Shown here: positions 1 to 10,639 of the stretch, one piece after another | How positions within the stretch are numbered: position 1 is the first letter of the stretch | How the letters are laid out: each line of letters starts with the position of its first letter | Assembly: GCF_029407905.1 (NCBI RefSeq) | Contig: NC_073628.1 | Span: forward strand, 63,992,501 to 64,056,500 | Length of the DNA stretch: 64,000 nt | Reading direction: 5' to 3' | DNA from: Bubalus kerabau | Taxonomy: Eukaryota > Chordata > Mammalia > Artiodactyla > Bovidae | Program-made: the position numbers and the translations under genes | The notes under the pieces: generated by a model | Seen by the model: only the letters and a program-made list of their open reading frames with translations | What the model was told of the DNA's origin: nothing | Database searches by the model: none

Positions 1-164
1 TATTGCTATAAATCCTATGCTCCTTAACATGTATTTTTCATAATTGGAAAAAGAGAGAGAAGGAGGGAGGAAAACAAAGTACAATTATTAAAATGTTTTA
101 ATTTTATTGAAATTAAATTTTATGATTAATGATTTACACATGTATTTTATTTTTATATCATAAA

Positions 165-455
165 CACTTAAAAAAATTTGATTGAAGTATAATTGCTTTA
201 CAATGTGTTAGTTTCTGCTATATCATGAAAAGACTCAGCTACATGTATACATGTATCTCTTCCCTCTTGGACATCCTTCCCTCCTCCCCATCCCACCTCT
301 CTAGGTCATCTAGAGCATTGAGCTGAGCTTAGTGTGTTTTATAGCTGCTTATCATAAGCTATCTATTTAACATATGATAGCGTATATATATCAACTCTAC
401 TCTCTCCATTTGTCCCACCCTCCCCTTAACCCCCTGGTGTCCCTAGGTACTTTTT
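165..455 (-). mobile_element. L1 3'-UTR fragment, ruminant type
   Basis: Read on the minus strand this matches the pyrimidine-rich 3' untranslated segment of ruminant L1: a tract about a slowly diverging 'gtttacaatgtgttagtttctgct'-type start, then C/T-rich text on the plus strand. The copy is diverged and lacks coding sequence. It is directly followed by a Bov-tA head. No target duplication is clear. The bases before it (1-160) are AT-rich and hold nothing I recognise. Confidence 0.6.
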
Positions 456-478
456 TAAAAAAATACAGCAATATATTA

Positions 479-556
479 GGGCTTCTCTGGTGGCTCAGAT
501 GGTAAAGAATCTGCCTACCAATGTGGGAGACCAGGGTTCGATCCCAACCTGTATTA
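479..556 (+). mobile_element. Bov-tA SINE fragment (tRNA-like head only)
   Basis: The segment starts with the usual Bov-tA head 'gggcttctctggtggctcag' and runs to the B-box-like 'ggttcgatccc'. It stops at 'aacctg', before the BovB-derived half. Bov-tA is a tRNA-Glu-derived SINE carrying a BovB 3' end. The A-box and B-box of the internal pol III promoter are both recognisable here. Confidence 0.85.
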
Positions 557-644
557 CACATTTTAAAATGTTATTTGAATAATTTTATAAGGCCTGTATT
601 TGTAATCTGTTGAATTCTTAGGGCTATGCTTGGGAGATTCATCT

Positions 645-822
645 TTGCTGATGTGCCTAGCTGTATTTTTTTAATTCCTCTGGAGCTGAGTCTGTTTTAA
701 ATTTTGATATTAGAAAATACAGCTGCACTAAACATTGATGCCATGTACCCTCTTGGGCATAGCATGAAAGAGTCTCTCCAGGGTAAATAACTAAGGTAGG
801 ATTACTGAGGAATAGGCTAGAG
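645..822 (-). mobile_element. Ancient L1 (L1M-type) ORF2 3' part, left piece
   Basis: On the minus strand this resembles the C-terminal ORF2 stretch of old mammalian L1 (text like 'gatattagaaaatacagctgc' and 'ggtaaataactaaggtagg'). The same element appears to resume at 1360, after a cluster of Bov-tA insertions, so the SINEs are younger than it. Confidence 0.55.
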
Positions 823-870
823 GGCTTCCCTGGTAGCTCAGCTGGTAAAGAATCTGCCTGTAATGCAGGA
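823..870 (+). mobile_element. Bov-tA SINE, 5' half of a copy split by another Bov-tA
   Basis: Bov-tA head in plus orientation, ending in 'tgtaatgcagga' (859-870). That 12-mer recurs at 1081-1092, where the copy resumes, which marks the target duplication of the antisense Bov-tA lying between. Confidence 0.85.
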
Positions 871-1080
871 GAGTGAGTGAAGTCACTCAGTCGTGTCTGG
901 CTCTTTGTGACCCCATGGACTGTAGCCTACCAGGCTCCTCTGTCCATGAGATTTTCCAGGCAAGGGTACTGGAGTGGACTGCCATTTCCTTCTCCAGGGG
1001 ATCTTCCCAACCCAGGGATAGAACCCAGGCCTCCTGCATTGTAGGCAGACGCTTTACCGTCTGAGCCACCAGGGAAGTAA
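871..1080 (-). mobile_element. Bov-tA SINE inserted into another Bov-tA
   Basis: A complete Bov-tA in reverse orientation, from 'gtgagtgaagtcactcagtc' to 'gagccaccagggaagt'. It is flanked by the 12-bp direct repeat tgtaatgcagga (859-870 and 1081-1092), the target duplication from landing inside the older plus-strand Bov-tA. Open frames over it on both strands are incidental. Confidence 0.92.
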
Positions 1081-1092
1081 TGTAATGCAGGA

Positions 1093-1164
1093 CACCCTGG
1101 TTCAATTCCTAGGTTGGGAAGATACCCTGGAGAAGGGATAGGCTACCCTCTCCAGTATTCTTGG
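1093..1164 (+). mobile_element. Bov-tA SINE, 3' continuation of the copy begun at 823
   Basis: Continues from the B-box region ('ggttcaattcctagg') to 'ccagtattcttgg' and is then cut off by the head of a third Bov-tA. Confidence 0.8.
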
Positions 1165-1352
1165 GTTTCCCTTGTGGCTCAGTTGATAAAGAATCTGCCT
1201 CCAATGTAGGAGACCTGGATTCGATCCCTGTGTTGGGAAGATCCCCTGAAGGAGGGCCTGGCAACCCACACCAGTATTCTTGCCTGGAGAATTCCCATAG
1301 ACTGAGGAGTCTGGCAAGCTACAGTCCATGAAAGCATAGCACAGCACAGGCT
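1165..1352 (+). mobile_element. Bov-tA SINE, third member of the cluster
   Basis: Starts 'tttcccttgtggctcag', then the B-box-like 'gattcgatccc', the BovB-derived half, and ends near 'agtccatgaaagcatagc'. Its end has diverged from the usual 'gtcggacacgactgagc' tail. Confidence 0.88.
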
Positions 1353-1359
1353 GTCTTTA

Positions 1360-1545
1360 ATTTTGTGAGTCTGTCAAAATGACATTAAAATTATTTTGGC
1401 AGATTTGCACTCCCACTAGCATGCAGACGATTTCTTTATCCCACATTTTCAGCATAAGTTCGTATTATGTAGCTCATTTTTTCCAATATGAGGTCACATA
1501 GACTTTTTGACATGTATAGATTTCTGCCACTTTCCATTTCTATAG
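1360..1545 (-). mobile_element. Ancient L1 (L1M-type), right piece
   Basis: Resumes the antisense old L1 of 645-822; 'ggcagatttgcactcccac' on the plus strand is the typical L1 ORF2 antisense text. Divergence is high and there is no open frame. Confidence 0.55.
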
Positions 1546-2050
1546 GACTCTTCACACTCACCCAAAAGAGAGCATTCTATGTGGAGCTCTCCTTTCCCTG
1601 AGAAACAAAAATGAACCTTTTTAAGGGCATGAAAGGATTAAGTGAAAGGTAAAAAAGGTCAACATATGAACCTATAACTTTACTGGAGGCAATCCTCTAA
1701 AGCAAGCCTATTATATAAACTTACAAAGGAACTAAAGAAGACATTCAGCTGTCTTGGCATTGTTGGCTGGTGTCTGGGGAAAAGCACCATCTTGCTCCCC
1801 ATTAACTTATGACACAAATTCTCATTGTCATCTAATCTGCTACCAAATAATTAAGAATAAATTGAGGATTTTGTTTTTATGTAACTGGAAATCTCTCTTC
1901 TTAAAATTATTCTTTATATCCTCAGAGGTTTATTCACATCCCAAGAAAAAAAAAAATGCATTGAATTTGAGCCATCCAATACAAACAACAATGACATTTT
2001 ACACAAGTTTATGATGATTTTTATGCTTATCTCCTGTAGTCCTAGGCTCT
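1546..2050. other. Unannotated stretch
   Basis: No repeat or exon recognised. An 86-codon open frame (1754-2014) has no recognisable similarity and lies in AT-rich sequence, so I do not call it a gene. Confidence 0.5.
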
Positions 2051-2053
2051 TAG

Positions 2054-2058
2054 CTGTG

Positions 2059-2093
<35 letters not shown>

Positions 2094-2098
2094 GTGTT
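2054..2098. repeat. (TG)n microsatellite
   Basis: About 22 TG units with one 'tttg' interruption and a second at the end. Not attached to a recognisable SINE tail. Confidence 0.95.
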
Positions 2099-2099
2099 T

Positions 2100-2960
2100 G
2101 GCAGTTTAGATTAGCCAAAAGTTATTTCTGCCTGGAAAAAAACACAATTTTTCTCAAATTACCTCTCTTCATCCCTCCTTAACTGGACACCTCCTACTCA
2201 TTCTTTAGTCTCAGATTAAATAGAATTTCCTTAGGAAACTCACTCTGATTGTCTCAGTTCAGTGAAGTTCCAGTCACAGTCCACTATATCTCACAGTGTG
2301 GTTAACTTTGGCTAACTATAAGCAATTAGTAAAAAGAAAAAAAAAGATAAATAAAACATAGTACCTACATATGTATGTGGCTTACAAGGGACCTGTATAG
2401 GGTTTCTGGAGAACTGGAAATTTTGTTTTTTAATTTGGTGATGTTAAATGGATTTTAACTTAGCAATAATTTATTAAACTCAACAATTGCTTTTATACAT
2501 CCTGAAGATTGTTGATGTTATATTTCACAATAAATAGTTTTTTAAACTTAAAAAAAGTTAATATAAATGAGTGATGAGTGAACTACTCATGATATCAGTA
2601 GGTTATATCATTTTATTTATGATATGTTTGTCTAAGAAATCAGTAAACCATAAAAAATACCCATCATCCAGCCACACATTTCCTAGAAGTGAATATTTAA
2701 TATAAACTTGATTTCCATTTATATATTATAGAAATTATGGATTCAATATTATTTTCTGATGAAAATGCCAAAATATCTTATTTTAAATATGTTTTCTTAA
2801 TAAAAATAAAAATATCTTTCCTTTATGGAGAAATGAAATGCATGTCTTATGTTTATCAAACAGGTAAAAACAAGGAAGCAACATGTAACCAACACTCAAG
2901 CCCATCTGTTCTATAAAAAATTCACCTGCATTCTCAAAAAAATGCTCATTTTAATTCATG
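2100..2960. other. Mostly unannotated; possible L2-like and old L1-like bits
   Basis: 2160-2300 ('cctactcattctttagtctcag', then a 'ttccttaggaaactcactctg'-like phrase) has the feel of an L2 3' end. 2395-2545 resembles the 3' end of an old LINE ('ggtgatgttaaatgg' to 'cacaataaatag'). Both are weak. The rest is AT-rich. Confidence 0.3.
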
Positions 2961-2967
2961 TAATTTT

Positions 2968-3021
2968 TTTTCTTTTTTTTTTCGTTTTTTTTATTTTATT
3001 TCACTTTTAAACTTTACAATA
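2968..3021 (-). mobile_element. Extremely 5'-truncated L1 3' end (about 54 bp)
   Basis: An oligo(T) tract with a few interruptions, followed by text that is the reverse complement of the last ~20 bases of ruminant L1 ('gtaaagtttaaaa'). It is bounded by the direct repeat tcatgtaatttt (2956-2967 and 3022-3033). The tail and duplication are the marks of target-primed reverse transcription, with almost no element body copied. Confidence 0.75.
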
Positions 3022-3162
3022 TCATGTAATTTTAAAAATTTAATGACAATGAGCACATATATGAACAACTTCCCCATGAGAAAGAAATTCTTGAAAAACT
3101 GTTTCTGTAATGCTAGCATTTTTTTCTATTTTGTTTTCTACCAACACTTTTATTGACCCTTT

Positions 3163-3316
3163 GCTGCTGCTGCTAAGTTGCTTCAGTCGTGTCTGACTCT
3201 GTGTGACCCCATAGACGGCAGCCCACCAGGCTTCTCCATCCCTGTGATTCTCCAGGCAAGAACACGGGAGTGGGTTGCCATTTCCTTCTCCAATGCATGA
3301 AAGTGAAAAGTGAAAG
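3163..3316 (-). mobile_element. Bov-A2 SINE, monomeric copy
   Basis: Begins with (GCT)n, the complement of the Bov-A (AGC)n tail, and runs through one BovB-derived unit to 'gaaaagtgaaag'. Flanked by tgacccttt at 3154-3162 and 3317-3325, a probable target duplication. Confidence 0.9.
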
Positions 3317-3329
3317 TGACCCTTTAAGG

Positions 3330-4235
3330 CAATAAAATAATACCAGCTTATGTCTCTACAACATAAAGCAGGTCAATCGCTGGCTTGGGTTTTTTAGACT
3401 ACATTATTAGATATTTCTGAGTAACTGTGATATGATTTACAGCAATTTACTACTGCTGTAAATTAAGATATCTCAAATTTAAAATACTGAGCCTCCTTAA
3501 AATGCAATATTAGAATACAAGTTAAGGTTAGGTTAATTCAAGGTGATTTGCAATGGTAAAGAAAAGTATATTAGGAATTTAGGAATTTCCACATAGCATT
3601 ATCTATATTGCATCACAAAAGAAGCCATTTAAGAGTGAAGAGTCTGTCTTATATTTCATCACACTCAAGTAAGCCCAGATAACTGACTGTCAAACAACAC
3701 AACAAAAACAGTCTTCTTAATATAAATGGTCTATTGAGAGTCTTAGAGCAACTAAATATAGTGCTTGAAACCTATCAATGCTTGCCAAAATCTTTACTTT
3801 TACCATAAAGGCAATCATTGTATCACTGATGTTAGAATTATTCTGAGGGAATTGTATATGCCCCTTTCACACATGAAATGCCTCAGTGACTGAATATTAC
3901 TGATATTTACTTGTCAGTGGCTGGTATTTCATATGTGACTCTGAGAAATAAAATAAGAAATGGGACCACTTTTTATCTGGAGAGCAAAATGCTAAATGTG
4001 TTGTCAGTAACAATCACTTGACTCATCTTAGTAGGATATTTGATTAAGGTAGCCATGATTCCCAGTATTTGGTGTGTACATGAACTATATTTTAATTTTA
4101 ATAAAATTAAAGTAGGAGAACATGACAATTACTATTTTTCATTCATACTGTTGCTCTAGAAATGTGTAGAGAAAAACCTTGCCTGCTGTTCCATTTCTAC
4201 AAGGATCAAGCCATTACCCACTGTAGTTGCCCATG
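3330..4235. other. Unannotated AT-rich stretch
   Basis: No recognisable repeat, exon or RNA gene. Confidence 0.45.
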
Positions 4236-4249
4236 GACAGTGCACCCTG

Positions 4250-4527
4250 GGAGAAGGCAATGGCACCCCACTCCAGCACTCTTGCCTGGACAATCCCATG
4301 GATGCAGGAGCCTGGTAGGCTGTAGTCCATGGGGTCGCTAAGAGTCTCACACAACTGAGAGACTTCACTTTCACTTCATTTTCATGCACTGGAGAAGGAA
4401 ATGGCAGCCCACTCCACTGTTCTTGCCTGGAGAATCCTAGAGACAGGAGAGCCTGGTGGGCTGCCGTCTATGGGATCACACAGAGTCGGACACGACTGAA
4501 GCGACTTAGCAGCAGCAGCAGCAGCAA
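4250..4527 (+). mobile_element. Bov-A2 SINE, full dimer
   Basis: Two BovB-derived units ('ggagaaggcaatggcacccc' and 'ggagaaggaaatggcagccc') and an (AGC)n tail. Flanks are cagtgcaccctg (4238-4249) and cagtgtaccctg (4528-4539), a 12-bp target duplication with one mismatch. Bov-A2 has no coding capacity; overlapping open frames are artefacts. Confidence 0.95.
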
Positions 4528-4779
4528 CAGTGTACCCTGAGGGAATTCAGAATGGGAAAAACAAGAAGCATTCTGGGCTTTGGATAACCTGACCCCTGAA
4601 GAGTTAAGATGCATATCTAGTGAAAATTTTCAAATGAACCCAGATTGTTTCATCTGCCCATACATAAAATGCTATGGAATTATTAACCTGAGATGTCTGC
4701 ACATTGTCATCAACAGTAAACTTCTGATTTTTGACTACATGGTTTTCCAGCAAAAAAATAAATAAATAAGCTCATACAT

Positions 4780-4925
4780 ATCCTAGCATCACCTTTATCT
4801 CTTCAGAGCAGATTCTCAGAACTACCTGCGAGTCTCTCTCCTAGGTTATAGTGTCTAGTAAGATCTCCAAATAAAACTTAACTTGCAGATTTTTCTTTTT
4901 GTATTTTTAAGTTGACAAATGCATT
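4780..4925 (+). mobile_element. ERV LTR-like 3' fragment
   Basis: The phrase 'tttatctcttcagagcag' followed by 'ccaaataaaacttaact' looks like the R/U5 end of a ruminant endogenous retrovirus LTR, with an AATAAA polyadenylation signal. No internal retroviral sequence is beside it, so it is at most a fragment of a solo LTR. Family not assigned. Confidence 0.5.
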
Positions 4926-5384
4926 TCCCATATTTTTGTTGAGATTTGTGGGGGACTCTCAATTTACTAACAAATAAATTTCTGTTTTAAAATGTAAATG
5001 TGAAATGTACATTTCTATTATTTACTTAGAAATTATTTTTTAAAGGCAAATTAAAGAGAAAATGAGAACTTGATTTTTAGTTTGTGAAAAGTAAAATACC
5101 AGATTATACTTAAGTGAATGTAATTCAAACATAGACATCGTAATAACACACACATTCACACATGCCACTATAACAACACACAAGAAAGAAGCTTGATGTG
5201 GAATAAAAATATATATATTGAAAACATATACTGACACCCTAACAGAAGAAAAATATTTTTTCTCAGAAATAGTTTATTACTTCAAACATTGAATTAATTA
5301 GTTGATTAATTATTTATCTATTAAGCAGATGTCTTCTTTTCATATTAGTGAGAACATTGGGGAAGTATAGGTCTCCCTCCTCAT
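4926..5384. other. Unannotated AT-rich stretch
   Basis: No recognisable element. A short CA-rich bit lies near 5147. Confidence 0.4.
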
Positions 5385-5560
5385 TTTTTTAAAAAGACTT
5401 TTATTTTTAAATAATTTTACATTTGCAAGAAGTTGCAAAATGTATTTTCTATGAGTCTTCCATCTAGCTTTCTCTGTTGATAAGTGCTGATATAGGGATT
5501 CAAATGAGAGATTTTGTTCTTTTCCTTTTACAAAATTATGCATGAATTATTGAGATGGTA
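5385..5560 (-). mobile_element. Old L1 3'-end fragment (L1M-type)
   Basis: 'gacttttatttttaaataat' followed by 'tttgcaagaagttgc' is the kind of text found antisense at the 3' end of old mammalian L1s. It is diverged and short. Confidence 0.45.
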
Positions 5561-5666
5561 ACACAATTTGTTTCCAAATGATTACAAGATAAATTTTCTT
5601 GATTTCTCCAAGAAGAATCATTTATAATGATTTTATAAATATATAATGAAATTTATAATTTATATA

Positions 5667-5708
5667 TTTTTATAAATTATAATATATAATTTTTATAAAT
5701 TATAATGA
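5667..5708. repeat. AT-only tandem repeat
   Basis: A ~22-bp unit containing 'tttataaattataat' is repeated twice in tandem. The unit is nearly self-complementary. The surrounding 5560-6170 is otherwise AT-rich with an A21 run at about 6024-6044 and no recognisable gene. Confidence 0.7.
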
Positions 5709-6175
5709 AATTATAATTCCAGACCAAGGGCTTTTATACAGTGTTTATCCAGTTACTTTGAGTTGCTGTCAATGGGAATAGTTTTGGTACAGTTATATGC
5801 TTACTGTCTCTTTTTTATCTAAATTTTTCCCAAAGTATTTCTTTGGTGAGCTAGGTAGTAGTTTGCTACCTAAAATGACTGCCTTATATTCTCTTTCCCA
5901 TGAAGAAGTCTAGCTAGAGACAGTCCGGAAGAGATAAGAAAAATTCAATATAGAAGTGTGTCAATTAACTCGTATTAAATATATATTTTTAAACCACAAG
6001 TCTTATACAACTAATTTACATTAAAAAAAAAAAAAAAAAAAAACTTAGTTTTCCTTTGTGGGACATAAAGAAATACTCTGAACACCTTAGTAAAGAATTA
6101 ATTACAAATAGTTATATGTATTACTCACATCAACAGTATTTTTTTTCCTTATTGTAACTTCAATTTAAATATATA

Positions 6176-8021
6176 GAAAACTATAAAACACTGATGAAAG
6201 AAATCAAAGAGGACACTAATAGATGGAGAAATATACCATGTTCATGGATTGGAAGATCAATATAGTGAAAATGAGTATACTACCCAAAGCAATCTATAGA
6301 TTCAATGCAATCCCTATCAAGCTACCAACAGTATTCTTCACAGAGATAGAACAAATAATTTCACAATTTGTATGGAAATACAAAAAACCTCGAATAGCCA
6401 AAGTGATCCTGAGAAAGAAGAATGGAACTGGAGGAATCAACCTACCTGACTTCAGGCTTTACTACAAAGCCACAGTTATCAAGACAGTATGGTACTGGCA
6501 CAAAGACAGAAATATAGATCAATGGAACAAAATAGAAAACCCAGAGATAAATCCACACACATATGGACACCTTATCTTTGAAAAAGGAGGCAAGAATATA
6601 CAATGGATTAAAGACAATCTCTTTAACAAGTGGTGCTGGGGAATCTGGTCAACCACTTGTAAAAGAATGAAACTAGAACACTTTCTAACACCATACACAA
6701 AAATAAACTCAAAATGGATTAAAGATCTAAACGTAAGACCAGAAACTATAAAACTCCTAGAGGAGAACATAGGCAAAACACTCTCTGACATACATCACAG
6801 CAATATCCTCTATGACCCACCTCCCAGAATATTGGAAATAAAAGCAAAAATAAACAAATGGGACCTCATTAAACTTAAAAGCTTCTGCACATCAAAGGAA
6901 ACTATTAGCAAGGTGAAAAGACAGCCTTCAGAATGGGAGAAAATAGTAACAAATGAAGCAATTGACAAAGAACTAATCTCAAAAATATACAAGCAACTCC
7001 TACAGCTCAACTCCAGAAAAATAAATGACCCAATCAAAAAATGGGCCAAAGAACTAAATAGACATTTCTCCAAAGAAGACATACAGATGGCTAACAAACA
7101 CATGAAAAGATGCTCAACATCACTCATTATCAGAGAAATGAAAATCAAAACCACTATGAGATACCATTTCACACCAGTCAGAATGGCTGCGATCCAAAAG
7201 TCTACAAGTAATAAATGCTGGAGAGGGTGTAGAGAAAAGGGAACCCTCTTACACTGTTGGTGGGAATGCAAACTAGTACAGCCACTATGGAGAACAGTGT
7301 GGAGATTCCTTAAAAAACTGGGAATAGAACTGCCTTATGATCCAGCAATCCCACTGCTGGGCATACACACTGAGGAAACCAGAAGGGAAAGAGACACGTG
7401 TACCCCAATGTTCATCGCAGCACTGTTTATAATAGCCAGGACATGGAAGCAACCTAGATGTCCATCAGCAGATGAATGGATAAGAAGCAGTGGTACATAT
7501 ACACAATGGAGTATTACTCAGCCATTAAAAAGAATACATTTGAATCAGTTCTAATGAGGTGGATGAAACTGGAGCCTATTATACAGAGTGAAGTAAGCCA
7601 GAAAGAAAAACACCAATACAGTATACTAACGCATATATATGGAATTTAGAAAGATGGTAACAATAACCCTGTGTACGAGACAGCAAAAGAGACACTGATG
7701 AATAGAACAGTCTTATGGACTCTGTGGGAGAGGGAGAGGGTGGGAAGATTTGGGAGAAGGGCATTGAAACATGTAAATTATCATGTATGAAACGAGTTGC
7801 CAGTCCAGGTTCGATGCAGGATACTGGATGCTTGGGGCTAGTGCACTGGGACGACCCAGAGGGAGGGTATGGGGAGGGAGGAGGGAGGAGGGTTCAGGAT
7901 GGGGAACACATGTATACCTGTGGCGGATTCATTTTGATATTTGGCAAAACTAATACAATTATGTAAAGTTTAAAAATAAAATAAAATTAAAAATAAAAAA
8001 TAAAAAAATAAAAATAAAAAC
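6176..8021 (+). mobile_element. L1 (L1_BT-like), 5'-truncated, about 1.85 kb
   Basis: Contains the last third of ORF2, the whole 3' UTR (purine-rich 'ggagggaggagggaggaggg' at ~7875) and an A-rich tail of AAAAT-like units. The 3' end is nearly identical to the copies at 13893-14262 and 55630 (minus). It is relatively young but dead: the element begins in ORF2 and has two 1-nt deletions. I could not define a clean target duplication. Confidence 0.95.
6223..7554 (+). pseudogene. L1 ORF2p C-terminal remnant, 443 open codons
   Basis: This is the longest open frame in the window but not a host gene. It encodes the region of the L1 replicase downstream of the reverse-transcriptase core, ending in the cysteine-rich domain: C332-x3-C336-x7-H344-x4-C349 within the residues CWRGCREKGTLLHCWWEC. 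The first ~11 residues are out of the ORF2 frame, because one base is missing near 6255; the true frame is entered at INIVKM. A second 1-nt deletion near 7484 (gaagcag where the copy at 56130 has gaaagcag) puts the last ~22 residues out of frame. Intact ORF2p is over 1,200 residues with endonuclease and RT domains, none present here. No promoter precedes it. Any transcript would be read-through. Confidence 0.93.
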
Positions 8022-8640
8022 ATATATGGACCATTATTTGCATTGTAGATACTATGCTACATTTGGCAGTGTAAAGCTAAATGACAATAACTTTACCAAT
8101 TTGGAGCTTATTGGCCTCCAAGCATATATTTTGTCACAACAGTGAACCACATTAAAATGACCTGTATAATTGGAAAATGGTAGAAATTATACTACTTTCC
8201 TACAGTTAAGATTATAAAATCAACATATCAGTAGTAAGAAAACAAATGTTATAAAGTCACCCTATATGACTGCATTGAAATTAAATTATTAACATATATA
8301 AAAATAAAATGCAAGAATCCAATCAAGAATTATCAAATCTGACAATATAGAAAAAAAAAAAGACAGGGTTTTTCACTGTGCAAACCTTGTCAGTGCCCAT
8401 CCTGGGGCTGCTTAGAAATCCATGTAACACAACCTAAGAATCATCTAGCCCACACAGTCAGTATCTCTCTTCTAATGAAAGTGAATGCATATAACATAAC
8501 TAATCCATTTTAATCATCCAGTATAATCAACACTCTGACTTTAATAATTTTAATATACATTTTGAAATAACACCAGTTTCCAAACTAACAATATAAACTT
8601 GTAGACTTTCAATAGCTAAGCTACTTTTGGAAAATAACTT
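8022..8640. other. Unannotated AT-rich stretch
   Basis: No recognisable element. An A11 run at ~8350 is followed by unplaced, less AT-rich sequence. Confidence 0.4.
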
Positions 8641-9075
8641 TTTAAAATTAACAGAAATTATTTTTAGAGCAGTTTTATATTTCCAAGGAGTTGTCATACA
8701 AGCTTCTCTTGTCACAGTTTTCCCTTTTTTTAAACATTTTTCATCCGTGTGATACACTTGTTAGATTTAATGAACCAATATTGATACATTACCATTAACT
8801 GAAATCCATAGTTTACATCATGGTTCACTCTTTGTGTTTTAAATTTCAATGGATTTTGACAAATGCATTATGTCATGAATTCACATTAAAATATCAAGCA
8901 GAGTAGACTCACTGCTATAAAAAATGCCCTGTGCTTTACCCATTCCTCATTCCCTACCCTGATTTTACATTATCTTTATCGTTTTGCATTTCCAAAAATA
9001 TCATATCATTGAAATCATATAAAATGTAGCATTTTGAGACTGGCTTCTTTTGCTTAGGAATAATCATTTAATACT
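8641..9075 (-). mobile_element. Ancient L1M, 3' part (piece 1 of 4)
   Basis: 'ttatttttagagcagtttta', 'aatgaaccaatattgatac' and 'tggattttgacaaatgcatt' are typical antisense phrases from the 3' end of L1M elements. The element appears to continue at 9990, 10640 and 11366, so it was split by later insertions. Confidence 0.7.
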
Positions 9076-9077
9076 CC

Positions 9078-9605
9078 TCCTGTTACTGAATTGAATTCAG
9101 GTCCAGTTATTTGGTCCACAGCAAAACCACTTTACAGGTACCAGGTTGCAGTGAAGGAGAGTGTGACATTAATTGTAGGGCACAATGCAAGGAGAATGGG
9201 CAGCTCAGAAGACCCAAACTCCCCTGGCTTTCAAGTAAGAAGGTTTTACAGAGTGTTAGGGAAAGGGTGGTTAAGATACTTTATCAGCCTGTGGACAAAT
9301 TTCTGATTGGTTGATGTTGAAGTAACAGGGTGATATTGTGGGAATCTAGGTCATCAGTCTCTGGCATCAAGGAGCTTAGGGTCTATGTGTGGTCAGCAGT
9401 CTCCAATTGGTGGGGCACTTGTTCCTGTAAAAACAACTCAAGAATGTGAGAGAGATTGTTACCTGTATCCCTCAAGGAGGAAAAAAGGGTTCTGTGAGGT
9501 TTTTTTTGTTTGTTTTTTTTTATGGCTAATATTATTTAAGCTATTATTACCCTTTTTGCCTGCCTGCTTTTTCTTTGTTTCTAGTTTTCCTCTTCTCTAA
9601 TCAAG
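9078..9605. mobile_element. LTR-like block inserted in ancient L1M, left part
   Basis: Text such as 'gtggttaagatactttatc', 'tttctgattggttgatg' and 'caagaatgtgagagagatt' resembles ruminant ERV LTR sequence. It interrupts antisense L1M on both sides and is itself split by a Bov-tA. I cannot define exact ends or family. The overlapping ~70-codon frames are not genes. Confidence 0.5.
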
Positions 9606-9610
9606 AACTA

Positions 9611-9818
9611 AGTTTCCCTGATGACTCAGTGATAAAGAATCTGCTTACCAATACAGGATACTCGGGTTTGATCCCTGGGTTCAGAAGATCCTCTAAAGAA
9701 AGAAATGGCAACCCACTCCAGTATTCTTGCCTGGGAAATCCATAAAACAGAGGAGCCTGGTGAGTTACAGTTCATGGGGTTGCAAAAGAGTTGGACACGA
9801 CTTAGTGACTAAACAAGT
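9611..9818 (+). mobile_element. Bov-tA SINE
   Basis: Diverged full-length copy: head 'tttccctgatgactcag', B-box-like 'gggtttgatccc', BovB half ending 'ttggacacgacttagtgac', tail of CAA-like units. It interrupts the LTR-like block. Confidence 0.9.
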
Positions 9819-9831
9819 ACAACAACAATTA

Positions 9832-9990
9832 TTAACTACTTGAGTTTGTACTTTAGAATACAGGACATAAAGACCTTGGAGCTATTTTTTTTTTCCTACA
9901 AACAAGAGCTGGGGGACACAGGGGGACTTGTGTCCAAGAGGACCAGAGGGCCCTGGTCAGTTTTATCCCACGTCTTTTTGTGGCTTGACA
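9832..9990. mobile_element. LTR-like block, right part
   Basis: Continues after the Bov-tA ('caggacataaagaccttgg', 'gagctgggggacacaggggg') until antisense L1M resumes near 9990. The boundary is approximate. Confidence 0.4.
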
Positions 9991-10610
9991 GCTTATTATT
10001 ATTTTTTTCTTATAGCTGACTAATATTCTATTGTATAGATTTACAAAAGTTTTCTCATCTTTCAGTTTTCAGCAATTATGAATCAAGAACTACCAACATT
10101 TTAATGCAGGTTTCTGTGTAAATATAAATTTCAACTCATTTGGATTTGCTTAGTCATATGATAAGATTACATTTAGCTTTGTTAGAAACTACTACAGTGT
10201 CTTTGAAAGTGGCCATACCATTTTGCATTCCTTCCAGGAATGAATGATAGTCCTGTGACTTAATCCTCATCAGAATCTGGTACTGTCGGTTTGAATTTTA
10301 GTGATTCTAATAGGTGTAGAGTGATGTCTCATTGTTTTGATTTTTAATTTCCTAATGATATATTATGGAGAACATTTTTTCAAATGCTTCTTTGCTATTT
10401 TTACATCTTCTTGGTCAGGTTCTTTGGTCTATTTTTCAATTGGGTTGATTCTTATAGTTAAGTTTTTAAAGGTATTTTGTATATTGGGAATACAATGATA
10501 ACAAATCAGAAATTTTTTTAATTCTACTTTTTCATAATTCTTTTGGTTTTAATGTGTGTTTTCATGTTTCTACTTTATCTTCTTAATATGTCAATTATAC
10601 TTTCTTAAAA
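9991..10610 (-). mobile_element. Ancient L1M (piece 2), ORF2 C-terminal region
   Basis: Antisense phrases 'gtggccataccattttgc', 'aatctggtactgtc' and 'aggtgtagagtgatgtctc' correspond to the end of L1 ORF2. Highly diverged with no open frame. Confidence 0.65.
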
Positions 10611-10639
10611 TTAGCTATTTTGTCTGTAATATAGATTTA

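Noticed and set aside
479..556. tRNA gene (A-box and B-box present)
   Set aside because: The pol III boxes belong to the tRNA-Glu-derived head of Bov-tA; the sequence does not fold as an intact tRNA with a normal anticodon arm and acceptor stem.
6223..7554. Long open frame as a host protein-coding gene
   Set aside because: Its protein is the C-terminal part of L1 ORF2p, including the C-x3-C-x7-H-x4-C motif, and the element's 3' UTR and poly(A) follow directly.
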